Source: Rhodococcus sp. ARC_M5 (GTDB lineage Bacteria > Actinomycetota > Actinomycetes > Mycobacteriales > Mycobacteriaceae). From it: a stretch of 64,000 nucleotides of DNA. The translations under genes and the position numbers were made by a program. This document shows positions 51,192 through 59,974 of this stretch, piece after piece (the first letter of the stretch is position 1; each line of letters begins with the position of its first letter). Location of the stretch: the NCBI RefSeq assembly GCF_022810405.1, contig NZ_JALGQE010000004.1, positions 338,694-402,693 of the forward strand. Direction: 5' to 3'. The notes below the pieces were generated by a model. The model had not been told where the DNA came from, made no database searches, and saw only the letters and a list, made by a program, of their open reading frames with translations.

Positions 51192-52700
51192 TCAGTGCTC
51201 GGCACCGAGGTTTCCACTGAGACGATCGTGCCGTTCGATCGAGGGCGCGTTCAGGCCGATGATCTGCACCGTCTTGCCCTTCGCGGCGTACTTGGTGGTG
51301 ATGGCGTCGAGGGTCGCGACAGTCGAGGCGTCCCAGATGTGCGACTCCGACATGTCGATGACCACGTTCTTCGGATCCCCCACGTAGTCGAACTGATAGA
51401 TCAAATCGTTGCTCGACGCGAAGAACAACTCGCCCTTCACCGCGTAGACGCGGGTGTCCTCGTCGGGATGCGCCACGTCAACGACCTCGGTGAGGTGCGC
51501 GACCCTGCGAGCGAACAGCACCATCGCGGTGACCACACCGACGACGACGCCGTACGCGAGGTTGTGGGTGATCACGGTGACTGCCACGGTCGCGACCATG
51601 ACGAGGGTTTCGCTCTTGGGCATGCGCCGCAACGTCTTCGGGTTGATGCTGTGCCAGTCGAAGGTTCCGACGGAGACCATGATCATGACGGCGACGAGCG
51701 CGGCCATCGGGATCAGCGCAACGATGTCGCCGAGACCGACCACCAGGATCAGCAGAAAGACGCCGGCGAGGAACGTCGAGATACGGGTGCGGGCACCGGA
51801 AACCTTGACGTTGATCATGGTCTGACCGATCATCGCGCAACCGCCCATGCCGCCGGTGAATCCGGTGACCAGATTGGCCACGCCCTGGCCCCAACCCTCG
51901 CGGGTCTTGTCGGAATGCGAGTCGGTGATGTCGTCGACGAGCTTGGCCGTCATCAGCGATTCGAGCAGACCCACCAATGCGATCGCCAGAGCGAACGGCG
52001 CGATGATGCTCAGTGTGTCGAACGTGAACGGTACGTCCGGGATCAAGAACGACGGCAGCGAGGACGGCAGCTCGCCCTCGTCGCCCACATCCGGGACCGC
52101 GAGCGCGAACACGAGCGTGACCCCGGTGAGTATCACGATGGCGATCAACGGTGCCGGGACGATCGTGGTGAGCTTGGGCAGAAAGAACATGATGAGCAGG
52201 CCAACGGCGACCATCGGGTACACCAACCACGGCACCCCGATCAGGTACGGCACCTGGGAGCTGAAGATCAGGATCGCCAACGCGTTGACGAAGCCGATCA
52301 TCACGCTGCGCGGGATGAAGCGCATCAGCTTGGCGACGCCGAGAACGCTGAGCACGACCTGCAGGACTCCTCCGAGGATCACCGCTGCAATGAGGTAGTC
52401 GAGGCCGTAGTCCCGAGCCAGCGGGGCGACGACCAGCGCAATTGCCCCGGTAGCAGCGGAGATCATCGCCGGGCGGCCACCGACGATGGAGATGGTGACG
52501 GCCATGGTGAACGACGCGAACAGCCCGACGCGTGGATCGACACCGGCAATGATCGAGAACGAGATGGCTTCCGGAATCAGCGCCAGTGCCACCACCAGGC
52601 CTGCGAGCACTTCGGTCTTGAGTCGCTTCGGCGAGCGCAACGCACCCAGCACCGAGACGTCTTCGACGGCGGTGACTGGCACCTGGGCAGCTCGAGACAC
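51192..52700 (-). CDS. SulP family anion transporter with STAS domain, paralogue 2
   Basis: 502 residues with the same domain order as the gene at 47301-48791: SulP permease (~30-400) and STAS domain (~405-497, N-V-V-I-D-M-S-E-S-H-I-W-D). The GTG start at 52700 follows GGAGT. The two paralogues are nearly identical at DNA level over ~120 bases (51416-51532 against 47524-47642, about two differences) but more diverged on either side. It begins a two-gene operon with merR and is divergent from a LysR gene. Confidence 0.9.
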   Translation of the reverse strand: MSRAAQVPVTAVEDVSVLGALRSPKRLKTEVLAGLVVALALIPEAISFSIIAGVDPRVGLFASFTMAVTISIVGGRPAMISAATGAIALVVAPLARDYGLDYLIAAVILGGVLQVVLSVLGVAKLMRFIPRSVMIGFVNALAILIFSSQVPYLIGVPWLVYPMVAVGLLIMFFLPKLTTIVPAPLIAIVILTGVTLVFALAVPDVGDEGELPSSLPSFLIPDVPFTFDTLSIIAPFALAIALVGLLESLMTAKLVDDITDSHSDKTREGWGQGVANLVTGFTGGMGGCAMIGQTMINVKVSGARTRISTFLAGVFLLILVVGLGDIVALIPMAALVAVMIMVSVGTFDWHSINPKTLRRMPKSETLVMVATVAVTVITHNLAYGVVVGVVTAMVLFARRVAHLTEVVDVAHPDEDTRVYAVKGELFFASSNDLIYQFDYVGDPKNVVIDMSESHIWDASTVATLDAITTKYAAKGKTVQIIGLNAPSIERHDRLSGNLGAEH

Positions 52701-52744
52701 GACGACTCCATTCGATGAGTGCGGAGGGATGCTGCGCGCGAACT

Positions 52745-52785
52745 CTACTCTTACTGGAGAGAAGGTTGCTAATCGTAGCGACCTT
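52745..52785. promoter_or_regulatory. SulP-2/LysR divergent region with dyad
   Basis: AAGGTTGCTA (52762-52771) and TAGCGACCTT (52776-52785) pair over ten positions with one G-U, a dyad spacing typical of MerR-type sites but also compatible with LysR. CTACTCTTAC (52745-52754) is identical to the decamer upstream of SulP-1. Confidence 0.4.
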
Positions 52786-52851
52786 CGGCCTACGCTAGAT
52801 TGATACGTAAAGGTCCCGCGAAACTGTCAGCGCGATGCAAGGAGTGAATCG

Positions 52852-53745
52852 ATGTTCTCGCTCAACAGGCTGTCCTGCTTCATCGCCGTCGCCGAGGAGT
52901 TGCACTTCGGCCGCGCCGCCGAACGACTGCACATGACGCAGCCTCCGCTGAGCAGGCAGATTCAACAGCTCGAAAGCGAGGTCGGCGTGCAGCTGATCGA
53001 TCGCACCAGTCGGTCGGTGACGCTGACCGCGGCGGGCCTGGCCTTCCTTCCCGAGGCTCGACGCATCCTCGACCTCGCCGAGGGCGCACTGCTCACCGTC
53101 CGACGCGTTCCCACCGGCGATCTCGGAACGGTGGTCGTCGGATTCACCGGCGCCTCGGCGCACGCGGTGCTCCCGCAGTTGCTCGACGCCGCCCGCGAGA
53201 AGCTACCGGACGTCAAACTCGTTCTACGCGAAATGGTCTCGGCAGTGCAGATGGAATCGTTGGCCATCGGCGATATCGATCTCGGGTTGGCCAGACCACC
53301 ACTCAAGCGACCGGGCATCTCATCCCGACCGGTGCTGCACGAATCGTTGATCGCAGCGATGCCCGAGGCGCACCCGCTGGCCGCGAAAGACGAGCTGTCG
53401 GTGGAGGACTTCGACGAGCAGCCGATCATCATGTACTCGCCCGTCGACGCGCGGTACTTTCACGAGCTGCTGATCAGCACCTTCACCATCGTCGGGGTGT
53501 CCCCGCGCTACGTGCAGTACGTGACCCAGGTGCACACGATGCTGGTGCTCGTTCGTTCCGGCATCGGATTGGCATTGGTACCGGAGTCGGCGTCGACCAT
53601 GCGGCCGGAAGGTGTTGTGTTCCGGCCGGTTCGGACCGTGAAGGAACGCCCCGTCGAACTCGACGCGGCATGGCGCGTGGACAACGACAACCCGGCACTG
53701 CACCGCTTCATGACCGATGTGCTGCCGACGCGGGAGTGGTCGTGA
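52852..53745 (+). CDS. LysR family regulator
   Basis: 297 residues. Winged helix at ~1-60 (FGRAAERLHMTQPPLSRQIQQLE) and a type 2 periplasmic-binding effector domain (~88-290). Ribosome binding site AAGGAG precedes the ATG. It is divergent from SulP-2, but its own target could equally be elsewhere: no catabolic gene lies downstream on its strand. The family usually activates a divergent operon in response to a small aromatic or organic acid. Confidence 0.9.
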   Translation: MFSLNRLSCFIAVAEELHFGRAAERLHMTQPPLSRQIQQLESEVGVQLIDRTSRSVTLTAAGLAFLPEARRILDLAEGALLTVRRVPTGDLGTVVVGFTGASAHAVLPQLLDAAREKLPDVKLVLREMVSAVQMESLAIGDIDLGLARPPLKRPGISSRPVLHESLIAAMPEAHPLAAKDELSVEDFDEQPIIMYSPVDARYFHELLISTFTIVGVSPRYVQYVTQVHTMLVLVRSGIGLALVPESASTMRPEGVVFRPVRTVKERPVELDAAWRVDNDNPALHRFMTDVLPTREWS

Positions 53746-53944
53746 TGCGCCGCTGATCGAGTTGCGTGCAGGACCGTGACGGCGCGAGTGCGGTCCGATG
53801 GGAGACGCCGAAGGCCTGCGCGCGTTTGCCCACTTATTGTCCAGATGCCTACCTGCGACTGTGAGCAGATCAATGATTACCCGGCATGGAGCTCGATCGA
53901 GGTCCGGCAGCTGCCGCGCGAACCTTCCGGTGTTGCCTGGGGGG

Positions 53945-54109
53945 TCACTCTTTCGGTATGGACACGTCCTTGCCTGCTGCGATGTCGCGCAGCCACTGCG
54001 GGACAGGGTCTTTGTCGTACTCGCGGAGCGCGATCGAGGCTTGCGCGGCGGCAGAGCGGACCTTCATCGACCGGCCGCGGCGTGCCGGGCGGTTCTCCGT
54101 GGTGGTCAT
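53945..54109 (-). CDS. 54-residue small basic protein
   Basis: A short frame with start ATG at 54109 overlapping the upstream gene's stop (ATGA), preceded by GAGGACC. It is rich in Arg near the N-terminus (NRPARRGRS), then a helical stretch, then A-L-R-E-Y-D-K-D-P-V-P-Q-W-L-R-D-I-A-A-G-K. No function recognised. Translational coupling and balanced codon use make it a likely real gene. The 199 bases between it and LysR hold nothing I can support. Confidence 0.65.
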   Translation of the reverse strand: MTTTENRPARRGRSMKVRSAAAQASIALREYDKDPVPQWLRDIAAGKDVSIPKE

Positions 54110-54444
54110 CGCGGGTCCTCCGTGTCTGTGTCGGTTCCATTGTCGCTGCTGCCGCCGCTTTCTGCCAGGACGTCGTCAGATCCGGTCACGATGTGATCGG
54201 CGATGACCCGTAGTGTGCGGCGGTCGGTCTTGGCGATGAACGGTGTTGTGGCGACGGTGCCAAATACTCTCCAACCGAGTGCGGCTTCGTCGTCATTTTC
54301 GCTGACGGTCCGCTCGAGACACCAGGTGATGCGTTGCCAGGATTGGGAACGGTTGTCCGCCCGAGTGCGCTGGCTGACAGTTCCCACCACTCCGACGACG
54401 GCGAGCAGACCGACGATGAGGGTGATCCAGGCTTGCGCTGGCAC
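54106..54444 (-). CDS. Small membrane-anchored hypothetical protein
   Basis: 112 residues. One N-terminal membrane helix (~6-22), then a soluble segment with R-T-R-A-D-N-R-S-Q-S-W-Q-R-I-T-W-C and an acidic Asp/Thr-rich tail (S-D-N-G-T-D-T-D-T-E-D). GTG start at 54444 has AAAGGAA ~9 bases upstream. A plausible -10, TACGGT on the minus strand, lies about 70 bases upstream. It is coupled to the 54-residue gene. The pair resembles small accessory genes of actinobacterial mobile elements, but no integrase is nearby. Confidence 0.6.
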   Translation of the reverse strand: MPAQAWITLIVGLLAVVGVVGTVSQRTRADNRSQSWQRITWCLERTVSENDDEAALGWRVFGTVATTPFIAKTDRRTLRVIADHIVTGSDDVLAESGGSSDNGTDTDTEDPR

Positions 54445-54744
54445 TGACCGGGTTCCTTTCCTGCGGCAGGGTCAAACGCGTGGCGGATGACCCACCACGC
54501 TCTCCCGTGAACAAGAAGGACCGTAGCCCGACCCACCGACACGAAATCGACATGCCAGTTCCAGCACCACCGAGAATTCGCGAAACCGCTACGCGAGATT
54601 CCCGGAGAGATGAATCAGCGCATAGCCTTCGGAAGTTTCCTGCCGATGCGTTTTTAGGCAGCGCGCTGCAACGTCAACAGCTCACCGGCATCCTTCGCCG
54701 CCAACCTCACCACCGAATGCACGAACGCAGGCCACCCGACCGAA
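54445..54744. other. 300 bp without supported gene
   Basis: Upstream part probably holds the promoter and leader of the small operon to the left. In the right part the minus strand contains an open run ending GWPAFVHSVVRLAAKDAGEL and a few more residues before a TAA at about 54651; it has no start codon and may be the worn 3' end of a lost gene. Otherwise nothing was seen. Confidence 0.35.
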
Positions 54745-55140
54745 CTATCGCGGCGTCCCCACCGGCGGCTTGACGGCCGTCACCGGGCAGTGTGCCTCGA
54801 GCAGTACGCGCTGAGAGATGCTGCCCATGAACAACTTTCCGACGGGCGATCGACGCCGGATCCCGATCACGACCAGCTGAGCCTGCTCGTCGAACGACAG
54901 GTCGATCAGGTTGTCGGCGTGCGAGCGGCCCGCTTCGTTGTCGTGGATCTTCGTCGTCACACCGACGGCCGAAGTCTCCTCGCGAGCCGACTCGACGGTG
55001 GCAGCGAAGTCGGCGTCGGCTGCGCTGTTGTCCTCGGCGACGATGAGCAGGTCGGTACCGCGCATGTGGGCCTCGCGAAAAGCGAAGGGCAGTGCGCCTT
55101 TTCCTTCGGTGGTCGGCGAGTAGCCGACGACGACGGTCAC
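54745..55140 (-). CDS. Universal stress protein (UspA fold)
   Basis: 131 residues, single Usp domain. The ATP-binding signature G-x2-G-x9-G-S/T is approximated by GIRRRSPVGKLFMGSISQRVL near the C-terminus, so it is probably of the nucleotide-binding type. A Val-Val-Gly-Tyr-Ser start and H-C-P-V-T-A-V end are typical. The GTG start overlaps the stop of the hydroxyacid dehydrogenase (GTGA), implying joint expression. Confidence 0.9.
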   Translation of the reverse strand: MTVVVGYSPTTEGKGALPFAFREAHMRGTDLLIVAEDNSAADADFAATVESAREETSAVGVTTKIHDNEAGRSHADNLIDLSFDEQAQLVVIGIRRRSPVGKLFMGSISQRVLLEAHCPVTAVKPPVGTPR

Positions 55141-56132
55141 TGCGTCACCGGCGTCACGAGGGTGCCGTCGGCCAGGAAGCGATCGAGGTTCTCGAGCGTG
55201 AGTGCTTCCATTGCGGCCCGCGTCTCCACCGTCCCGCTGCCCACGTGCGGCAGCAGAACCACGTTGTCCATTGCCAGCAGGGCGTCGGGCACGTTCGGTT
55301 CATGGGCGAAGACGTCCAGACCGGCTCCGGCCAGCTGCCCCGCGGCGAGCAACTCGATCAGCGCTTCCTCGTCGACGACGCTTCCGCGTGCGACGTTGAT
55401 CAGATACCCCTGCGGCCCCAGCGCTTCGAGCACTGCACGATCGACCAGATGGGCAGTTCCCGAGCCCCCCGACGCCGCGATGATCAAGACGTCGACACCG
55501 TCGGCCAGCGCTTGTGGACTGGCTGCATACGTGTACGGCGAACCGTCGATCTCGTTGCGATTGTGGTACGAGATCTCGCAGCGAAACCCTCTGAGCCGAT
55601 CGGCAATTGCCGAGCCGATGCGCCCGAGGCCGATGATCCCCACACGCTTGCCGGTGACCTGACGCGTCAGTGGCGTGTTGCCCTCGGCCGGCCACCGACC
55701 AGCCCGCACGAACCTCTCGGCGGAGGACAGCCCACGCATGGTGTCGATCACCAGACCGACCGCGAGGTCCGCCACACAGTCGGTCAACACGTCGGGGGTG
55801 TTGCTGACGGCGATGCCGCGGTCTGCTGCCGCGTCGACGTCGGTGGTGTCGTAGCCGACGCCGAAATTCACCACCGCTCCGAGCTGCGGCAACCTCCCCA
55901 TCAGCGCGGCATCGACACCGGTCCGACCGGAGGTGACCACCGCAGTGATCGATTCGCCGTGCGTATCGAGAAATTCGTCGCGACCATCCCCTTCGGGCAG
56001 CTCGAGCGCGTCGTACTCGGCAACCAACGTGTCCATCAGCGACGGCTTGAGCGGTCCGACTCGGAGCACCCGGCCGCCTTGTTGCGAATCCGGTTGAGAC
56101 ACAGAGGAACTCTGCGAGCTGACGGTGACCAT
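55137..56132 (-). CDS. D-isomer-specific 2-hydroxyacid dehydrogenase (hydroxypyruvate/glyoxylate reductase-like)
   Basis: 331 residues. NAD(P) site GLGRIG near residue 162, catalytic Arg in NVARGSVVDE, Glu in the F-A-H-E-P stretch, and His in LLPHVGSGT. Arg/Asn after strand 2 (H-N-R-N-E) suggests NADP(H). The family reduces glyoxylate, hydroxypyruvate or other 2-oxoacids. Start ATG at 56132 has GAGGAG upstream; the longer open frame into the divergent region has no site. It is coupled to the universal stress protein downstream. Confidence 0.88.
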   Translation of the reverse strand: MVTVSSQSSSVSQPDSQQGGRVLRVGPLKPSLMDTLVAEYDALELPEGDGRDEFLDTHGESITAVVTSGRTGVDAALMGRLPQLGAVVNFGVGYDTTDVDAAADRGIAVSNTPDVLTDCVADLAVGLVIDTMRGLSSAERFVRAGRWPAEGNTPLTRQVTGKRVGIIGLGRIGSAIADRLRGFRCEISYHNRNEIDGSPYTYAASPQALADGVDVLIIAASGGSGTAHLVDRAVLEALGPQGYLINVARGSVVDEEALIELLAAGQLAGAGLDVFAHEPNVPDALLAMDNVVLLPHVGSGTVETRAAMEALTLENLDRFLADGTLVTPVTQ

Positions 56133-56470
56133 TGTTCTCCTCGCGAGATGGTGGAACGTGCGCGTTTCCTGTACGGTATGCCGCTTCTCGAATACCTGTC
56201 CAACACGGAAATAACATGGACCGATACCCAAACGGCATGAACGACGCATTGCCGATGCAGGCTTGACTAGCCTTCCCCCTATCCGGCCTGGTCAGCCCAC
56301 TCCTCATGTGACTCGAGCCTCATCAAGACTTCGTTTGTGACCCACAAAACTGGCTGGAAAGGGCATTTCGTCCGGTTGACGGTGAAGACAGCCCGCTCCT
56401 ACCGTGTGTCTACCGTCACAGATTCGGCTGCAACTCGCAGACGCGGATCCTTTTCCCACTGGAGGCCACC
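56133..56470. promoter_or_regulatory. 338-bp divergent region, hydroxyacid dehydrogenase and dipeptide ABC operons
   Basis: For the ABC operon, TTGACG (56376-56381) and TACCGT (56400-56405) are 18 bases apart, giving a leader of about 60 bases with GGAGG eight bases before the ATG. Toward the dehydrogenase, TTGGAC and TACCGT lie on the minus strand 19 bases apart (about 56174-56204). No gene or strong dyad was seen in the rest. Confidence 0.5.
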
Positions 56471-58048
56471 ATGAGCCCTGCACTCTTCGTGCAGCAGGGA
56501 CGGAACCATCGCGTCGCCGCAATTGCCGTTGGCGCACTGTCACTTTCACTTGCCGCAAGCGGCTGCACCGTCGCCAACTCCAACAACGGCGGAGCCGCTC
56601 GCGCAGATACTCTTCGCATCGTCCTACCTCAGGAACCGCCGACCCTCGAAGCCTGCGACGTCTCGCTCACGTCGGTCGGGGTCGTCACCCGCTCGAACAT
56701 CACCGAACCTCTCATGGAACGCAACCCCAGCACCGGAGATCTCGAACCCAAGCTCGCCGACTCCTGGGAGCAGACCTCCGACACCGAATGGACGTTCGCG
56801 ATCCATCCCGGAGTGACGTTCAGCGACGGCAGCCCCTTCGAGGCCGAGGACGCCGCCTTTTCGATCGACCGCACGGTCAACTCCGAACTGGGATGCAACG
56901 TCGAAGGGTACGTATTCGGCGACGCGAACCTGGTGGTGAAAGCAGTCGACCCCATGACGCTGACCGTCCAGTCGCCCGAACCCGACCCCATTCTGCCGCT
57001 GCGCCTGTCGTTCGTGGAGATGGTTCCGCGCACGGCCAGCTACACCGAGCGGGTGCGCGAGCCGATCGGCACGGGACCGTTCGCGATCGAGCGTTGGGAC
57101 TACGGCCAGAAGCTCTCGCTCGTACGCAACGAGACCTACTGGGGCCCGGAGCCCGAATACGCGAGGGCCGAATACCAGTGGCGCAGCGAAGGCAGCGTCC
57201 GCGCATCGATGGTCACCAACGGTGAGGCCGAGATCGCCACGTCCGTCGGACCCGAGGACGGTGCGGGCGACCTCGGAGTCGCGTACCCCAACAACGAAAC
57301 AACGGCGCTGCGCATCCAGGCGGCTCAACCGCCACTGGACGACATGAGGGTTCGGCAGGCGATCAATTACGCCATCAATCGCGAGGGCATCGTCAAGGCC
57401 CTGTTTCGTGGACTCGGTTCACCTGCAGAGCAATTGATTTCCGAGGGCGTCGTAGGCTTCAACGAGGACCTGACACCGTGGCCGTACGACATGGACGAGG
57501 CCCGCGCGTTGATCGAGCAAGCCCGCGCCGACGGCGTACCCGTGGACACCGAGATCCGCTTGATCGGACGCACCGGGCAGTTCCCGAAGATCAACGAGAC
57601 GGTGGAGGTCATCCAGAACTCGCTGTCCAAGATCGGTATGAACGTGAAGATCGAAATGATGGACGCCGCGGGCACCGCCGAGTATCAGGAGCGTCCGTTC
57701 CCCGACGTCGGGCCGTATCTGCTGGTGATTCAGCACGGCAACCAGGCCGGCGACTCCGCGTTCACCGTCGATCAGTACTTCACCAGCGACGGCTTCCAGA
57801 GCGCTTACGGCACTGCGGAATTCGACAGAAAGATCGCTGCCGCCGGTGCGCTGACCGGCGAGGACCGCCAGCACGCGTACGCGCAGGTGTTCGCCGACGA
57901 ACCGAAGGACATCATGCAGATGGCCTACATCGCGCACATGAACGGGGTACTCGCCAAGGCGTCCTCGGTCGACTACACCCCGAACTCGGCCACGGTCGAC
58001 GAAATGCATCTCGCCGCGATGACGCGCGCCGATACCGAGAGGCCCTGA
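56471..58048 (+). CDS. Peptide/opine-type ABC substrate-binding lipoprotein (SBP family 5)
   Basis: 525 residues. Signal peptide with lipobox A-A-S-G-C near residue 32, then the SBP_bac_5 fold: N-I-T-E-P-L-M-E-R near residue 76, L-A-D-S-W-E-Q-T, and W-T-F-A-I-H-P-G-V-T-F-S-D-G-S-P-F near residue 112. Binds di-/oligopeptides, nickel or other small ligands outside the membrane. It opens a five-gene transport operon, one base before the first permease gene. The ligand is not evident. Confidence 0.92.
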   Translation: MSPALFVQQGRNHRVAAIAVGALSLSLAASGCTVANSNNGGAARADTLRIVLPQEPPTLEACDVSLTSVGVVTRSNITEPLMERNPSTGDLEPKLADSWEQTSDTEWTFAIHPGVTFSDGSPFEAEDAAFSIDRTVNSELGCNVEGYVFGDANLVVKAVDPMTLTVQSPEPDPILPLRLSFVEMVPRTASYTERVREPIGTGPFAIERWDYGQKLSLVRNETYWGPEPEYARAEYQWRSEGSVRASMVTNGEAEIATSVGPEDGAGDLGVAYPNNETTALRIQAAQPPLDDMRVRQAINYAINREGIVKALFRGLGSPAEQLISEGVVGFNEDLTPWPYDMDEARALIEQARADGVPVDTEIRLIGRTGQFPKINETVEVIQNSLSKIGMNVKIEMMDAAGTAEYQERPFPDVGPYLLVIQHGNQAGDSAFTVDQYFTSDGFQSAYGTAEFDRKIAAAGALTGEDRQHAYAQVFADEPKDIMQMAYIAHMNGVLAKASSVDYTPNSATVDEMHLAAMTRADTERP

Positions 58049-58049
58049 C

Positions 58050-58979
58050 ATGTTCGGATTTCTCCGCAGACGGATCTACACCAGCCTCATCCCGCTGTTC
58101 GTCGTCCTGCTCGGCGTGTTCTTCCTCGCTCGGCTCACCGGCGACCCCACCAGCCTGTACCTTCCCGAATCTGCGACCCAGGCCCAACGCGAGGCCTTCC
58201 GTGCCACCAACGGGTTCGATCAGCCGGTCCTGACACAGCTGTTGGACTACTTCAAGGGTGTCGTTCAACTCGACTTCGGGCAGTCGCTCCGCACCGGTGA
58301 GGACGCGTCGGCGATGGCATTGCGTGCCTTCCCCGCAACGTTGCAGCTCGCGTTCGCGACGATGTTTCTCGCGATCCTCGGTGCCGTGATCATCGGGTGC
58401 TGGGCTGCGTATCGACCCAACTCACTGGCCGACCGTATCTCGAGCCTGCTGTCGATGACCGCAGCCAGCATTCCCGATTTCTGGTTCGCCATCATGGGCG
58501 TCTACGTCTTCGCCATCCTGTTCGGTTGGCTGCCCACCTCCGGTGTCGACAACGGAATGCTCTCCTGGGTACTGCCCATCGCGACACTGCTCATTCGCCC
58601 CCTCGGCGTGCTGACTCAGGTGGTCCGAGGCGCAATGGTCTCGGCCCTGTCGGCCCCGTACGTTCGGTTGGCGAGAAGCAAGGGGGCAGGCGATCTTCGG
58701 GTCGTCACCCACCACGCTCTGCGCAATGCCGCCGCACCGGCCCTGACCGTTGCCGGCGACCTGATGGTCGGACTCGTCAACGGGGCGGTGGTCGTCGAAG
58801 CCATCTTCGGCTGGCCCGGCATCGGAAAGCTGATGATCGACGCCATCCTGCAACGCGACTTCGCCGTCCTCCAGGCGGCCGTTCTGTTGACGGCAGTGTC
58901 GATCTTCGTGCTCAACATCGTCATCGATGCCTGCTATGCACTGCTCGACGCCCGGGTTCGCGACAAGGTGAAGGTCTAG
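58050..58979 (+). CDS. Dipeptide/oligopeptide ABC permease, DppB type
   Basis: 309 residues and six membrane helices. The permease EAA-type loop (Y-V-R-L-A-R-S-K-G-A-G-D-L-R-V-V-T-H-H-A-L-R-N) lies near residue 206. N-terminal first helix and long periplasmic loop match DppB/OppB. It pairs with the DppC-type permease nine bases downstream. Confidence 0.93.
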   Translation: MFGFLRRRIYTSLIPLFVVLLGVFFLARLTGDPTSLYLPESATQAQREAFRATNGFDQPVLTQLLDYFKGVVQLDFGQSLRTGEDASAMALRAFPATLQLAFATMFLAILGAVIIGCWAAYRPNSLADRISSLLSMTAASIPDFWFAIMGVYVFAILFGWLPTSGVDNGMLSWVLPIATLLIRPLGVLTQVVRGAMVSALSAPYVRLARSKGAGDLRVVTHHALRNAAAPALTVAGDLMVGLVNGAVVVEAIFGWPGIGKLMIDAILQRDFAVLQAAVLLTAVSIFVLNIVIDACYALLDARVRDKVKV

Positions 58980-58987
58980 GTAAGAAC

Positions 58988-59974
58988 ATGTCACTCGACT
59001 TCGAAGCACCGAAAACGTCCGAGCCGGAGGATGTTCCGCCCTCGGTTCCGGTGGAAGCCCGCAAGGCATCGGCCCCGCTGTGGAAGCTGTTGCTGCGAGA
59101 CAGGGTTGCCACCGTCGCCGCTGCGATCCTGGTGCTGGTCCTGCTCACGGCGATCTTCGGGCCGATGCTGGTCGGCGACTCGGCGACCGATCAGGATCTC
59201 GACCGCTCGAACCTGCCACCGTTCACCCTCGACACCGGGTGGATGAACATTCTCGGTACCGATCCACTGGGCCGCAGTATGCTCGCCCGATTGATCGTGG
59301 CCAGCAGAACCACACTCTCGGTTGCCGTTCCAGCCGTGATCCTTTCCGCGATCATCGGCTCGTTCATCGGTATGTGGGCCGGCTTCCATCGGGGCTGGCG
59401 CGAGACCGCGGCGATGCGCGTCGCCGACGTCATCCTCAGTTTCCCGTCCCTGCTGATGGCCGTCGTGGTGCTCTACGTCTTCTCGCCCAGCGCTGCGAAC
59501 ATCGTGCTGGTGCTGACGGTCACGCGTATCCCGATCTACCTGCGTACCGCGCGCGCCGAGTCCGCAGAACTGCAGAGTCGGCTGTTCGTGGACGCCGCCC
59601 GTACCTTCGGTGCCAAGAGCGGATCGGTGATCCGACGCCATGTGGCCCCGATTCTGCTGCCGACCCTGCTCACCGTCGCAACCCTGGACTTCTGCTTCGT
59701 CATCCTCGCCGAATCGTCACTGAGCTTCCTGGGCATCGGTATTCAGCCACCGGACGTCTCCTGGGGCCTGATGGTCTCGCAGGGCCGGACCTACCTGCAG
59801 ACCGCCTGGTGGCTCTCGTTCTTCCCCGGCCTGGCCATCGTGTTGACGACCGTCTCGGCCACCGTGCTCGCCGCCTGGGCCCGCATCGCCACCGACCCCG
59901 CGCAGCGCTGGCGACTCAACGTGCCCCGCTCCAAGCGCTCTCGCCTGCTCCCCGCACGAAAGGTCGTCTCATGA
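58988..59974 (+). CDS. Dipeptide/oligopeptide ABC permease, DppC type
   Basis: 328 residues. An N-terminal ~35-residue cytoplasmic segment, one membrane helix, then G-T-D-P-L-G-R-S-M-L-A-R-L near residue 90 and five more helices; the EAA-like loop is near residue 203 (A-A-R-T-F-G-A-K-S-G-S-V-I-R-R-H-V). A basic C-terminal tail follows. Start ATG at 58988; the frame open upstream runs through DppB and is spurious. The stop overlaps the ATPase start (ATGA). Confidence 0.92.
   Translation: MSLDFEAPKTSEPEDVPPSVPVEARKASAPLWKLLLRDRVATVAAAILVLVLLTAIFGPMLVGDSATDQDLDRSNLPPFTLDTGWMNILGTDPLGRSMLARLIVASRTTLSVAVPAVILSAIIGSFIGMWAGFHRGWRETAAMRVADVILSFPSLLMAVVVLYVFSPSAANIVLVLTVTRIPIYLRTARAESAELQSRLFVDAARTFGAKSGSVIRRHVAPILLPTLLTVATLDFCFVILAESSLSFLGIGIQPPDVSWGLMVSQGRTYLQTAWWLSFFPGLAIVLTTVSATVLAAWARIATDPAQRWRLNVPRSKRSRLLPARKVVS

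Noticed and set aside
53776..54213. Plus-strand frames in the kilobase after LysR
   Set aside because: No start signals and Arg/Ser-rich composition; the minus-strand small-gene pair has coupled starts and sites.
54651..54750. Possible 3' remnant of a gene on the minus strand
   Set aside because: Has a gene-like composition but no start codon, and overlaps the universal stress protein stop; too short to assign.
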